Source of the DNA: Sporothrix humicola
Lineage: Eukaryota > Ascomycota > Sordariomycetes > Ophiostomatales > Ophiostomataceae
DNA: 64,000 nucleotides
Assembly: GCA_021396245.1 (NCBI GenBank)
Contig: WNYE01000093.1
Coordinates: forward strand, 1 to 64,000
Reading direction: 5' to 3'
In this document: positions 34,793 to 44,886 of the stretch, one piece after another
Numbering within the stretch: the stretch's first letter is position 1
How the letters are laid out: each line of letters starts with the position of its first letter
Program-made: the position numbers and the translations under genes
Notes under the pieces: model-generated
Databases searched by the model: none
What the model saw: the letters and a program-made list of their open reading frames with translations, nothing else
What the model was told of the DNA's origin: nothing

Positions 34793-36709
34793 ATGGACAC
34801 TAAAGTCACAGCCAACCACTTGGAGACGGCTCTCGACAATGACGCCGATCTTGTCAAGAACAGCAGTCTCCAAGACCCTGACCTGGTCAAGGCCGGCCTG
34901 GTGCTGTCAGACAAGGAGTTTGCCGGTGATGTGAACCTATCGCCCGAGGACGGCACGACGTACCTGATTCCGGCGCCGAGCCAGGATCCACGGGGTGAGT
35001 AGAGTCGACGAGTGACCTGCCACATCGACACTAATACTGAAGTCTGGGTAGACCCTCTCAACCTGCCTCTGTACCGCAAGCTTGTAAGTTGCGCCTGCTC
35101 GTCTGAGTCAACTACCCTTTCTTCTTTAGTAGACACTGACAAAATAGATCCTGCTGGCTGTCGTCGCTCTCTTCAGCTCCATTGGTCTGACCATGGTGAG
35201 CGGTCTGGTAAGTAAACAGTCTACTCAATATCATTCCGTTGTCACCCATACTGACATTTCAGGGCGGCATTCTTGGCATCTTCATCCCCGAATATGTCTC
35301 TCAAGGCTACGGCGTGGCCGACATTACTCGTACGTCTTCACCTCTCAGCATCTATTGATGTCGTCGCCTTCATGGGCTAACATCCTACCTCGTCAGACCT
35401 GATGACGTACCCCAGTCTGTTCATGGGCCTCGGCAACCTGGTCGGCATGCCCCTGGCTCTGGCCGTCGGTCGCCGCCCCATCTACCTGGGCTCGTGTGTA
35501 ATCATGGTGGTTGCCAGTGTGTTGTGCGTCACGCAAAAGTCGTACGAGTGGCATCTCGGCGCGCGCATGGTGCTTGGCCTGGCGGCCGGCCAGAGCGAGG
35601 CGCTTTGTCCGCTGATGGTGCAGGAGACGTTCTTCTTGCATGAGCGTGCCCGCTACCAGATGATCTTTTCGGCCGTCGGCAACATCCTGACGACGGTTTT
35701 GGTGCTGCTGACGTCGTACATTGCCGCCAGCATCGGCGCGTCCGGCTGGTACGGCCTGTGTGCCGGCCTGTCGGGCGTCGTCTTGATCTTGAGCGTCTTC
35801 TTGGTGCCCGAGACAAAGTACGACCGCCCGATTGCCGCGTACCAGGGCCAGACCACACAGGTCGGCGCGTTTGCCGGCCAGACGTCCGTGGCGGCCGTCG
35901 GCGACGACTATGTGGTGACGCGCCTCAAGACGACGGACGAGCGCGTCATGGACACGGTGCGGTACGCGCCGCGCACGTGGGCGTCGGACCTGCGGCTGGT
36001 CGTGCACAAGCCGGACTGGCAGGAGGGGTGGAAGACGGTGGCGCGCATGCTGACGGTCATGTTCTTCCCGGACATGCTGTGGGGTTTTTTGTTGAATGGT
36101 CTGACGTTGGGCGTCAACATTGCCATTGGCACGACGTACGGCAACATCTTGGGGGCGGCGCCGTACAGCTGGCCCTCGGAGAACATTTCGTTTGCCAACG
36201 CCGGCCAGATTGTCGTTTCCATTTTGAGTTTGCCCATCCTCGGCTGGGGCTCCGATGCGCTCGTGCGCTTCTTTGCGCGCCGCAACGGCGGCCTCCACCA
36301 GCCGCAGTACCGTCTAGTGCCGCTCATCTTCCCGGCCATGGTCGGCGTGTTGGCGTCAATCCTCTACGGCCAGGCTGCCGCGCACCCAGAGCACATCCAC
36401 TGGTTCGCCATTGTGTTCTCGCTCAATGCATACTACTTTGCCTTTTTGGGCGCCAACCAGTCGGCCATTGTCTATGCCCTGGACGCGTACCCGACGCGCT
36501 CGGGGCCCGTGCTGGTCGTCATCTGCGCGTACCGCGGCATCCTCAGTTTTGGCACGTCGTATGCCGTGCAGCCGCTGATCGACCTGCGCGGCTACGACGG
36601 CGCGTTCCTGATCTACGGCATCCTGACGGGCGTGGTGGCGGCGATTGGCATCCCCATCTACTTTTTCAGTGCCCGCATCCGCGCGTACTGCACAAAGTAC
36701 ACTGTGTAG
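34793..36709 (+). CDS. MFS transporter, DHA1 family, HOL1-like
   Basis: A 557-residue protein from five exons: 34793-34994, 35052-35083, 35148-35207, 35263-35329 and 35397-36709. All junctions are GT-AG and in frame. Together they rebuild QDPRDPLNLPLYRKLILLAV, then SIGLTMVSGLGGILGIFIPE and YGVADITHLMTYPSLFMGLG. About twelve helices are seen, with the loop motif PLALAVGRRPIYL and a long central loop (about residues 275-345). The sequence resembles fungal HOL1-type transporters (cations, histidinol or polyamines), so uptake or export of an organic cation is possible. The clustering of four introns in the first 600 bases is unusual beside its nearly intronless neighbours. The start at 34793 is in good context (ACAGCATGG). 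Confidence 0.9.
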
Positions 36710-36933
36710 GGTCAAGGGTAGTGTATGGCCTGTCTCGAGTGTCTTAGTGTTGTTGAGAGCGTGCTGTCAAATCTGTCTGGTTCATTTTCTTTCGTTCTCT
36801 CATTAAGTAGTGCTTCATCTATTCATCCCAGTTCGATATTAGCAAGCATAGTTTACAGCCAATTTTAACCAACTTCATTTTCCTTTTGAAGAATGTACGT
36901 TAAACATTTCTTTGATTTGATTTCTACTCTTGA

Positions 36934-39366
36934 CTATGTGCCCTCCAGACCGGGATCTAGAAAGTTTACCGGACCCATGGCATTCCAAAACGCCTCTATA
37001 TGGCCCATGTTATCGCCGTCCATGTCAAAGAAGGCCATATCCATGCTGGGGACAGAGGGTGCTGTGTAGTTGTTGTTGTACGATGCATCAATTGGGGGCA
37101 TGTCCATGGTCATGGGCGCAATAAAACTCTCTCTCCGTTCTCTTGTTGCTGTGCTTGACGGCGTGTTCCCCGTGTGCTGGTCCACGGCAGCAATCACGCT
37201 TGTTCGCAGCGTGGCAATGCCGCGCACAAATCCAGGATGCTGGCCAGCATCGACGTACTGCATCTCGAGATGTTGCGTTGCTGATGCCAACAGTTCACAA
37301 TCTGACCTCACCAACCGCTTACCAGGTGCTCTCAATATGTGAAGTGCGAGAACAACGGCTGCATGGAAGGTGAGAGTGGGCGACAAGAGTTGGGATGATG
37401 ACGACGTTGCAACACCATCGGCCAGGTCCAGAACGCGGTGGATTGTTGAACGTGCAGCAACTGTACAGAGACTCTCTGCCTGCAATAGTCTGTGTTTGTT
37501 GCCTGTTGGCGCTCCCTGTGGAAATGCTTTCTCCACCTCAGTGGCAAATGTCCGGGTTGGAAAGACAATGGCTGCTCGCAGCACGGCCATTTGTGCCTGG
37601 TAATACTGGAGGGCCAGGAACGTTGTGAGGACGGCCGTTGATGGAGATGCCGCCGATGTCACGACGTCGTAGCTTGGTTTCAGTTGTTCCGGCAGTGAGG
37701 ATACCCATGACTGCAGCTGCTGGTCGAGACGGCCAATTTCATGAAGGAGAGCAGCAGCACTGGCGGGTTTCTGGACGTAGAGGCGGCGGCTGATCTGGGC
37801 AATGATGGCTGACAGAGACACCCAGGGAGGGAAGACATCGGCCGAGTCTTTGATGGCCGGCAGCTGCGGCAAAGGCTCGTCGTCGGAAATGGCCGACGGC
37901 CTGCCTGTCTCGAGCTCGACAAGCTTTTCCAAAGCATAGACAGACCACCAGACGCGGCTTTGCAGAGAGGGTTCGCCATTGCTGGTTGTTTCTCCACCAA
38001 TCTGTCTGTGGAGACCAATCGAGTGGGCAACTCTCACGGCCTGGCCCAGCAGGTACCAAGACTGGCCGTCGTGGGCCCGCAAACGGAGGCCGATTGACAA
38101 CAAGAGTAGTGCCTGAACAGTCCGCAAGTATGGCCTCGATATCAAGTGAGCCACCAGACAAAAGCCGGCTGTAATGTACGACAGCCCCGACTCCGTGTCA
38201 GTGGAGTCTGCCTGTGCATTGCCTTCCCCCGCGCCAATGGACAGCACAGCCAGCAACACGGCAAACGGCGGCACCTCATCGTGGGATAGCACAGCTTGCA
38301 GGCCGCCGCTCGGGAGGGCCGCCTGCTCCATCGCGTGGAAGTGGTGCAGATCGTGCTCGATCGTCGCGCGGTCCACCACCGGATAGAGTGGCCAGATCTT
38401 TTCAAAGAAGACAGAGATGTGTGCCTGGGCTACTTCGAGAGGAGGCAGCCGTGGAATAGTCAGGCTCAGCGGCAGTGAAAACTCCTCGGCGTGCCGCATG
38501 CCGCTCGTAAAGCCCGTCGACACCAGCGGCAGCCGTTTTCTTCTCAAAAAGATGTCGACAAACCCGGCCAGGCACTGCAGGCTGCTGCCGCCCATGTACT
38601 TGACACGATGCGGCGCGGTATCGTCCGTGTTGACCACGATATCGGCGTCGTAGCTGCTGGTTGTCCCAACGGTCGTTGGTCCGGTCGGTCCGTCACCATT
38701 TCCACCACCGCCATCGACAACCATTCCGTCGCCCTCTTCTTCCTGGGCCTGCGCCTGTTCGGCCGACTCGGCATCGTGGTAGCTCCGCGAGACCCACGAA
38801 ATGGCATTCTCGGTTGTTTCTGTCGATTCAGCAACCACAATCGTCGATGGTCTCCTCGGCGTCCCTGGAGACGCCCCAGACCGTGTCGTCCTTGTCGATG
38901 CGGACGGCGGACACTGTGGCGGCGCCGCCTGCTGCGGTGTGATTGGAGCAGTGGAGTGCTTTGCCACCGTCGCCTGGTTGCGGTGCGTGGCGGCCGGGTT
39001 CTGGCCGGGCATCAGCCCGTTGGGTGTCGCCCATCGCCGGATTTCGGACCTCCGTCCATCTGGACTGTCACCGGCCGCCCCGTACCGCGGGTCCGTCGTC
39101 AGGCACTCCTCGTCCCGCAGCCAGCAGTTGCGGCATTTCGGCTGCTCCGTGTCGCACTTGACCTTGCGCCGCCGGCAGTTGTTGCACGCGAGGTTGAGCC
39201 GGATACGTTTGGGCGGGCGAGAAGTCTCGGCTGTCGACGACGTTGTCGGCGTTGCAGACACCGTTGTTGCTGATGTTGCAGGTGTCGATACTGCCCCCTG
39301 CGAAATCGAACGCGTCTCACTGGTGTGGCTGCTCTGGCTGTGGCTGTGAGGCGACGCGTCGGCCAT
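36934..39366 (-). CDS. Zn2Cys6 transcription factor
   Basis: Intronless, 810 residues. A Ser/Thr-rich N-terminus and basic PPKRIRLNLA lead into the cluster CNNCRRRKVKC then CRNCWLRDEEC (about residues 61-89). The middle homology (fungal-specific transcription-factor domain) spans roughly residues 310-600, with QAHISVFFEKIWPLYPVVDR and a conserved-looking ARRLF-like region replaced by QSRVWWSVYALEKLVELETGRP. It sits between the HOL1-like transporter and the flavin monooxygenase, so it is the obvious local regulator of this block. Its own promoter has an inverted repeat (39434-39454) whose half-sites also occur at the DHA2 exporter, which suggests autoregulation and control of that gene. This is inference. 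Confidence 0.92.
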   Translation of the reverse strand: MADASPHSHSQSSHTSETRSISQGAVSTPATSATTVSATPTTSSTAETSRPPKRIRLNLACNNCRRRKVKCDTEQPKCRNCWLRDEECLTTDPRYGAAGDSPDGRRSEIRRWATPNGLMPGQNPAATHRNQATVAKHSTAPITPQQAAPPQCPPSASTRTTRSGASPGTPRRPSTIVVAESTETTENAISWVSRSYHDAESAEQAQAQEEEGDGMVVDGGGGNGDGPTGPTTVGTTSSYDADIVVNTDDTAPHRVKYMGGSSLQCLAGFVDIFLRRKRLPLVSTGFTSGMRHAEEFSLPLSLTIPRLPPLEVAQAHISVFFEKIWPLYPVVDRATIEHDLHHFHAMEQAALPSGGLQAVLSHDEVPPFAVLLAVLSIGAGEGNAQADSTDTESGLSYITAGFCLVAHLISRPYLRTVQALLLLSIGLRLRAHDGQSWYLLGQAVRVAHSIGLHRQIGGETTSNGEPSLQSRVWWSVYALEKLVELETGRPSAISDDEPLPQLPAIKDSADVFPPWVSLSAIIAQISRRLYVQKPASAAALLHEIGRLDQQLQSWVSSLPEQLKPSYDVVTSAASPSTAVLTTFLALQYYQAQMAVLRAAIVFPTRTFATEVEKAFPQGAPTGNKHRLLQAESLCTVAARSTIHRVLDLADGVATSSSSQLLSPTLTFHAAVVLALHILRAPGKRLVRSDCELLASATQHLEMQYVDAGQHPGFVRGIATLRTSVIAAVDQHTGNTPSSTATRERRESFIAPMTMDMPPIDASYNNNYTAPSVPSMDMAFFDMDGDNMGHIEAFWNAMGPVNFLDPGLEGT

Positions 39367-39433
39367 GTTGCTGTAATCGTATGTTGTTGTGCTGTGTATG
39401 TCCTCTGTATGTCTGATCCACCATGCTGCGAGT

Positions 39434-39454
39434 GAACCGCGGGATCCTCGGTTC
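39434..39454. promoter_or_regulatory. Inverted repeat GAACCG-N9-CGGTTC
   Basis: Perfect 6-base arms contain everted CCG and CGG triplets, 68-88 bases upstream of the Zn2Cys6 gene start. It includes ATCCTCGGT, shared exactly with the exporter site at 30755-30763. It is a candidate autoregulatory element. Confidence 0.5.
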
Positions 39455-40227
39455 AATATATGGCAAGAGATTGAGAGAGAGAGAACACAGGAATTCGACC
39501 TCCACATTCCGGCTCGGAACTCGTTTCGTTTTGCGGGGAAAAACAGTCTTGTGGCAGGGCCCATCTTATGCGGGGTTGGCCACTCAGTGGCCGGCTATTT
39601 GTATCATGAAAGCGCTAAAAGACCGCAAAAAAACGCCACTAAAAGAGCCGAAATGCGCTGAAATGCACTAAGGTGCGATGAAAATACAGGGGTTGTGTGC
39701 CCAATTGGCTCCCTTCCTTTTTCGGCCTCACATCACGGCAATGGAAAATGGAAAGCGACGACAAATATGAATGTTGAGAGTAGTCAACGGTATCGGATGA
39801 AGAAACAATATTATTTTTGTATGTGTAAGACGAAGTCCACTTTTTTTAGTAAATTGATTTTTCGTATAATTTATTTCGTATTAATTTGAGTTGTTCTCTT
39901 TCCTCGATATTTGAAATGTTAATGGGACGACAGACTCCAACTGTGGAATTCATCCAATGACCATAAAATTTTAACAGAAAAAAGCAAAGTAATGAGATTC
40001 GAAACAACATAGTTGATGTTCGCAGACATGTATATTGTAACAAACTATGTTACTGGCCTAGGTGCGAATAGGTGAACTGCGGTGGAAACATGACACTTTG
40101 CACCGTAACAGTCAATTTAGCCGGACCCCACGTAATTTTGCATTATTTTCACATAGCATAAAGGAAACAACTTGAGATCCATGCCTTGATTTTACAGGTT
40201 ACAAATTTGACCTGCAAAAAACAAACT
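39455..40227. other. AT-rich spacer
   Basis: The distal promoter of the Zn2Cys6 gene and the 3' flank of the monooxygenase. The AT content is high (39780-40050), and there is no gene or known repeat. Confidence 0.5.
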
Positions 40228-41592
40228 CTACTTCTGTTCCTGTCGCTTCAACCAGTCCACTGCACCATCGTAGTCGCAGTTGTATTTTAGGAACTGGCCC
40301 GGATCGAGGGTGACCTTGTTGGAGCCAGCTTCTGTGGCCGGTTTTGCTTGTTGCCGGCTGTACGCCTGGATCAGAGAGACACGTTCGTAGCGGGCAGCCC
40401 AAACTTTCTGGAGAGCTTCGTTGATCCTCGTTTGTGTTGGCTTGCCATTGACGTCGGCTAAGAACGCCGACAGAGCCTCCGCATCCTCGATGCTCTGGCT
40501 GGCACCTTGGCCCTGCGTGGGCAGCATGGCATGTGCGGCATCGCCAATCAGGACAACACGGCCACGGGTCCATTGCGGCAGCGGGTCAAGGTCTCTCAGT
40601 TGCCACAGGCCGATATCCTCGTCCGATGCAGCCTCAAAAATGTCTAGCAGCCACGGTGCGAAGCCAGTGTAGGCGGTTTTGAGTTCGGACTTGCTGCCGG
40701 CGCGGACCCATGAGTTGTCTTCTGTGTTGGAGGCAGTGTTTGCTGTCGCGGCCGACTCCACTGCCGACTCGTCTGGCACGAGAGCCACCATGCCGTACAG
40801 CTCGCCGCCCCGACCAGGACCCATAATCACCCGCCGGTCGCCGCCCATGACCATGGACGTAATGGCAGGATCGCTGACAGTGACGGATGGAGGAAGACCT
40901 TGGATGTCTTTGATCGACGACAGCGGCATCAGCACGCGGTACGCCGAGAGACCCGTGGGAATGGGCTTGTACTGTGAGGCCTTGTCACCGAGCACAGAGT
41001 TGCGCACAACCGACTTGATGCCATCGGCGCCGACAACCAGGTCGGCTTTGAGTTCTGTGCCGTCGCCCAGAAAGACGACACCTTCCTCAGGCTTGCAGTC
41101 AACCACTGCTGATGCCGTCTGGATCTCGACGGGTGATCCTGGCAGAACGCCGCTGTCACTGACGGCCGCATCTCTGAGGGCAGCGTGCAAGTCCTGCCGG
41201 TGGTACAGCACACGGTCTGCGCCAAATTGGGCTGTTTGGAAAGGAACCTCGCGGACAACATTGCCCTCTTTATCAAAGATGCGGAACCCACGGTCGACGA
41301 GCGGCGACGCTCTCGCCAGGAATGGATCCAGGCCAAACTTGGTCACAATCTTGCTGGCGTTGGGCTGTAGCGAGATGAGCGCGCCGACTTCGTGGAGCAT
41401 GCGGGAGCGCTCGAGGACGGTGATGTGGCGGTTGGGTGCGCGGAGAGCAATGGCCTGTCCGCAGAGAGGCAGATTAGTATATGATGGCGATGATTATTTC
41501 AAACTTAAGGGAGACGTTGTACTGACCGCAGTCAGACCGGCAATGCCGCCGCCGACAATGATGATGTTGAACTGTTCGCTGTGGCTGCCCAT
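40228..41592 (-). CDS. FAD-dependent monooxygenase, salicylate-hydroxylase-like
   Basis: A 430-residue protein from exons 41592-41527 and 41454-40228. The 72-base intron has donor GTCAGT, branch ACTAAT and acceptor GACAG. Splicing gives IIIVGGGIAGLTAAIALRAP, the Rossmann GxGxxG. The DG motif is GADGIKSVVRN, and the second FAD motif is LIGDAAHAMLPTQGQG (Gly326-Asp327). Group A flavin monooxygenases of this size hydroxylate aromatic rings such as salicylate, using NAD(P)H and O2. It is probably cytosolic. The neighbouring hydrolase and dioxygenases fit an aromatic degradation route, but the substrate is not determinable. The donor deviates from GTAAGT, so the first junction is slightly less certain. 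Confidence 0.9.
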
Positions 41593-42234
41593 GTTGACGT
41601 GTTTTGGTGTCTTGTGATGTGCTATGGGGATGTGCAATGGAGATGTTTCTACACGGCAGGCCGACGTCATTGGGGTATTGGAGAAGCTGGGCAGAAACAA
41701 GACTCAGTCTGCCGCAGACTTTACCGTTTCATTTTGTACAGATAAACAGTACCAAATTGTCTTCACTCGTTTCCACGGTCTACGGCCCCACGCTCAAAGT
41801 TCGTTCAATTGAATTTGTCTCATCCTCACACATCGATCAAGATAAAAGACCTGGCCCGAGTCTTCGGAGCATGTTAGCGTTGATGTTTTCGGCTCAGATC
41901 TGTTGGGAGCAAAAAGTGGAGACTTTTTTTCGTGTTAGTGCTCCGGAGCAAATCCGAACCGAGCCGAATACTACACCTCGTCATGAGAACTCGTGTGCGG
42001 GGTTGAAGGAGTCGAAAGGGGGTGGCCGGGGCACGACAATTGGGATGGCATTCTCCGGTTGCAGAGTTCCGAAGGAATGGATCTAGACAAGAAGAGCGTG
42101 GCCAATGGCTGGAAGTTTATTTGATTCCAGAACGAGTGTCACATGTAAAAGCAGGGAATCACGGGTCTTTGTTCAACTCATGCAAAAATTAAATTCAAAC
42201 TGTCTACTAATCTAAACTGTGACCACCACCCCGT
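41593..42234. promoter_or_regulatory. Upstream region of the flavin monooxygenase
   Basis: 642 bases without a gene. The 10-base palindrome GCTCCGGAGC (41940-41949) runs into AGCAAATCCGA (41947-41957). The latter 11-mer recurs exactly at 44684-44694 in the hydrolase/PhyH2 promoter. Confidence 0.5.
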
Positions 42235-44052
42235 TTACGCATGAACATGACCTCCCACCGGCTTGCCAACATAGGGCAGGCTCACCTTGGTCGGGTACTC
42301 GCCGCCAAAGTAGATGGTGTGCTCGCCCTTGTTGAGCTCGTGGTCCGGGCGCGGCGCCGACCAGCGGCTAAACTCGGCGACCGTGGGGTTCTGGCCGCTG
42401 ATGCGGACGGAAATGCTCTCGCCAGCTTCGTAGTCGACGCCCATGCTAAAGATGCCAATATCCAGCTTAACGACGGTTCCAGGGGCGACCTTTTCCTCCT
42501 TGTCGTGGGGGTGGAAGGGAAAGTTGGGGTGGATGTTGCGGGACTCGTCGACGGCGCGGTGGGAGGCCCTCAGGATGCCCATCTGGCCGTAGTGCGTGTT
42601 GACGCTCTGGGTCTGGGCGTCGTCTAGGTCGTTGACCGAGTTAATGGGCGCGGCGTGCAGCGGGAAGTTGAGGTGGACCATGTCCTTGCCGTTGCGGTCC
42701 TTTTTGCGGAGAATCACAAAGATGACAAAGTCGTCGCGGGTGGCGCACGAAGCGTAGACGGTCAGCTTGGGGATGCCGAGCAGGCGTGAACGCTCAGCAA
42801 ATGTGTGTGTAAACTCGATCCATGCGGCCTTGTCCTCGGCATTGTACGTCAGGGTCTGGACAGTCTCAGGCGGTGCGTCGATCAGCTTGCCACCTTCGCC
42901 GGCATACAGTTCCAGGTACTGCGTGTTGGGGACGGGCCAGGCCTCGAGCTCAATGTCGTGGACGGGCGGCGTGTCCCCAAACGGCAGCGTGGCCCACCGC
43001 ACCTTGGGCGTCTTCTCCCAGCCGTTGTCTTTCTGGTTTCTCAAGTAGTAATCAAAGAAGTGCTGCAGCTGCGTCGCCGACTCGGGCACGCTGTACAGCT
43101 CGTACCACTCCTGGTACGCGCCCCACTGGATCCATTTCTCGTCGTGCGGGATCTCGAGCCACGCGCGGATCGCGCCCATGTTGTGCAGGTTGCTGACGTC
43201 CGACCCGCGAATGTACGTCGGGCACTGGATGCGCGTCATGTCCACGCGCTTGTCGGCCCACCACGCGTTGATGGTCGGCGACCGGCGGTACATTTCGGCA
43301 AAGTCTTCGACGCCCGAGGCAGGCGGGCCTCGCAGGATTTCAGCCGTGATGAGGTCAAAGTTGGACATGCTGAACCAGCCACCACGGACAAACTGTTCCC
43401 GGTACAGATCGCTCAGACCCTCCCAGGGTGCAATGGCCTTGAGAGAGGGCGGCTGCTGCGCGGCGGCGTACCATTGCGCAATCGCCAGGCACGAGTTGCC
43501 GGCCATGCCCACGCTGCCGTTGCACCAGGGCATCGCCGCCACCGCCTCAATCACGTCGTACATGTCCTCGGCGTCCTGCGAGCCTAGCACACAAATGTGG
43601 CCGTCGCTGTTGCCGGAGCCGCGCGCGTCGACGCTGATAATCGCATACCCCTTGGGACACCAGATGGCAGGATCTAAACCCTCAAACTTTTCCAGGCCGC
43701 TCAAGTCAGACCGCTTGACGCACGAGTGCCACACCGTCATCGGCAGCATATCCAGCGAGCTGTATTTCTTGCCGTACGGCGACCAGCCCAGAATAGCAGG
43801 CACTTTCTCCGAGGTGTCGCCACTCCCGTCCGGCCGATAGACGTCAATGTAGAGGCGGGCGCCGTCGCGCATTCTGATTTCGACATCATGATCCAAACGA
43901 ATGTCGCTTGTCAGCGCGCGCGTGTCGGGGCCAAACGGCTGCGCGCCCGACTTGAACACCTCCGACTCTCCAGGCTTGAAGCCGGTAAAGCCGTTCTCAC
44001 CGACCTTGCGCTCCTTGATCCGCTTGACGGCGGTCTGCACGGCGACGGGCAT
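42235..44052 (-). CDS. CocE/NonD-type hydrolase (X-Pro dipeptidyl-peptidase S15 family)
   Basis: Intronless, 605 residues. It has an alpha/beta-hydrolase fold with IISVDARGSGNSDG before the nucleophile elbow GMAGNSCLA (Ser187). The cap-domain region follows, and a C-terminal beta-sandwich (about residues 400-605) has FHPHDKEEKVAPGTVVKLDI and SVRISGQNP, typical of the S15/CocE C-terminal domain. Family members hydrolyse esters (such as cocaine esterase) or acyl-peptide bonds. No signal peptide is present, so an intracellular enzyme is likely. It is divergent from PhyH2 with 834 bases between starts. Next to an aromatic hydroxylase, a role in opening an ester-linked aromatic substrate is plausible but inferred. 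Confidence 0.9.
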   Translation of the reverse strand: MPVAVQTAVKRIKERKVGENGFTGFKPGESEVFKSGAQPFGPDTRALTSDIRLDHDVEIRMRDGARLYIDVYRPDGSGDTSEKVPAILGWSPYGKKYSSLDMLPMTVWHSCVKRSDLSGLEKFEGLDPAIWCPKGYAIISVDARGSGNSDGHICVLGSQDAEDMYDVIEAVAAMPWCNGSVGMAGNSCLAIAQWYAAAQQPPSLKAIAPWEGLSDLYREQFVRGGWFSMSNFDLITAEILRGPPASGVEDFAEMYRRSPTINAWWADKRVDMTRIQCPTYIRGSDVSNLHNMGAIRAWLEIPHDEKWIQWGAYQEWYELYSVPESATQLQHFFDYYLRNQKDNGWEKTPKVRWATLPFGDTPPVHDIELEAWPVPNTQYLELYAGEGGKLIDAPPETVQTLTYNAEDKAAWIEFTHTFAERSRLLGIPKLTVYASCATRDDFVIFVILRKKDRNGKDMVHLNFPLHAAPINSVNDLDDAQTQSVNTHYGQMGILRASHRAVDESRNIHPNFPFHPHDKEEKVAPGTVVKLDIGIFSMGVDYEAGESISVRISGQNPTVAEFSRWSAPRPDHELNKGEHTIYFGGEYPTKVSLPYVGKPVGGHVHA

Positions 44053-44886
44053 ATTGAGGCGTATGTGGATGTAGTTGCGGGGTTGTCGAGATGTGTACGT
44101 AGAATATCCAACACAGGGAAGGAAGTAAATAATGAGGGATTGAATGGAAATTGAAACAGAGGAATAGTAAGGAGAAGTTGGAACTATTATTCCAATTGAG
44201 GATCGCAAAGTAAAATAACGTAAACAACCCCCCGTCATATATACAATGTTTTCCGTGGGATAAGAGATATGAGGTCGACGAGAAAAGAAAATTCAACCAA
44301 GGGTCGACTAGATTTCCCCACGTCTCCACGACTCCCCGCACGCTCCTCGGTGTCGACTCTACCGTTAATGAAGCCGTCGCTGACAATTGAAACTGTTGGT
44401 CTCCTGCAATTTGCTCTTTTGCTCGCCCTTGATGGTGAATTCCTCCACACTCGCCCGATCCGAGGTTTAGTCCGGAGTCGAGTCCGGAGCAAGTGCGGGG
44501 AAGGGAGAGACAACAGGAGGAAAACCAGGGGAAAAAAGAAAACAAGTCAAGTGGATCGCGGAGGACACGGGGTATGGGGTAGTAGTGTGAGTCCAGAACC
44601 CACAGAGCTCACAGACCCCACAGTCTAATGACGCTACTTCAAACATAAAGGTCGATCACATCCTCCGAGTGTCGACTCCGAGAAGCAAATCCGAGGAGTT
44701 CAGTTGTCATTAGTGTTGTGTGAAATCGTTGTCTTCTACTTCGAGACACTGAAGTATTTAATTTCTCCAAACTTCAAACCTGTCAGACAGAATCACCCCT
44801 CATCATCACCACTACTCATTCACACAGAAGAGTTCACTATCAATTCCAACAACAACATCCTCCCACAACCCCTTCCGCACCCCACA
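44053..44886. promoter_or_regulatory. Divergent promoter of the hydrolase and PhyH2
   Basis: It contains two AGTCCGGAG copies 12 bases apart (44469 and 44481), two CTCCGAG copies 13 bases apart (44663 and 44676) and AGCAAATCCGA (44684-44694). The density of CCG/CGG words suggests zinc-cluster regulator binding. No gene is present. Confidence 0.55.

Noticed and set aside
35393..36298. 301-codon open frame on the minus strand
   Set aside because: Shadow of the HOL1-like transporter exon 5, with an Arg/His/Gln-rich sequence.
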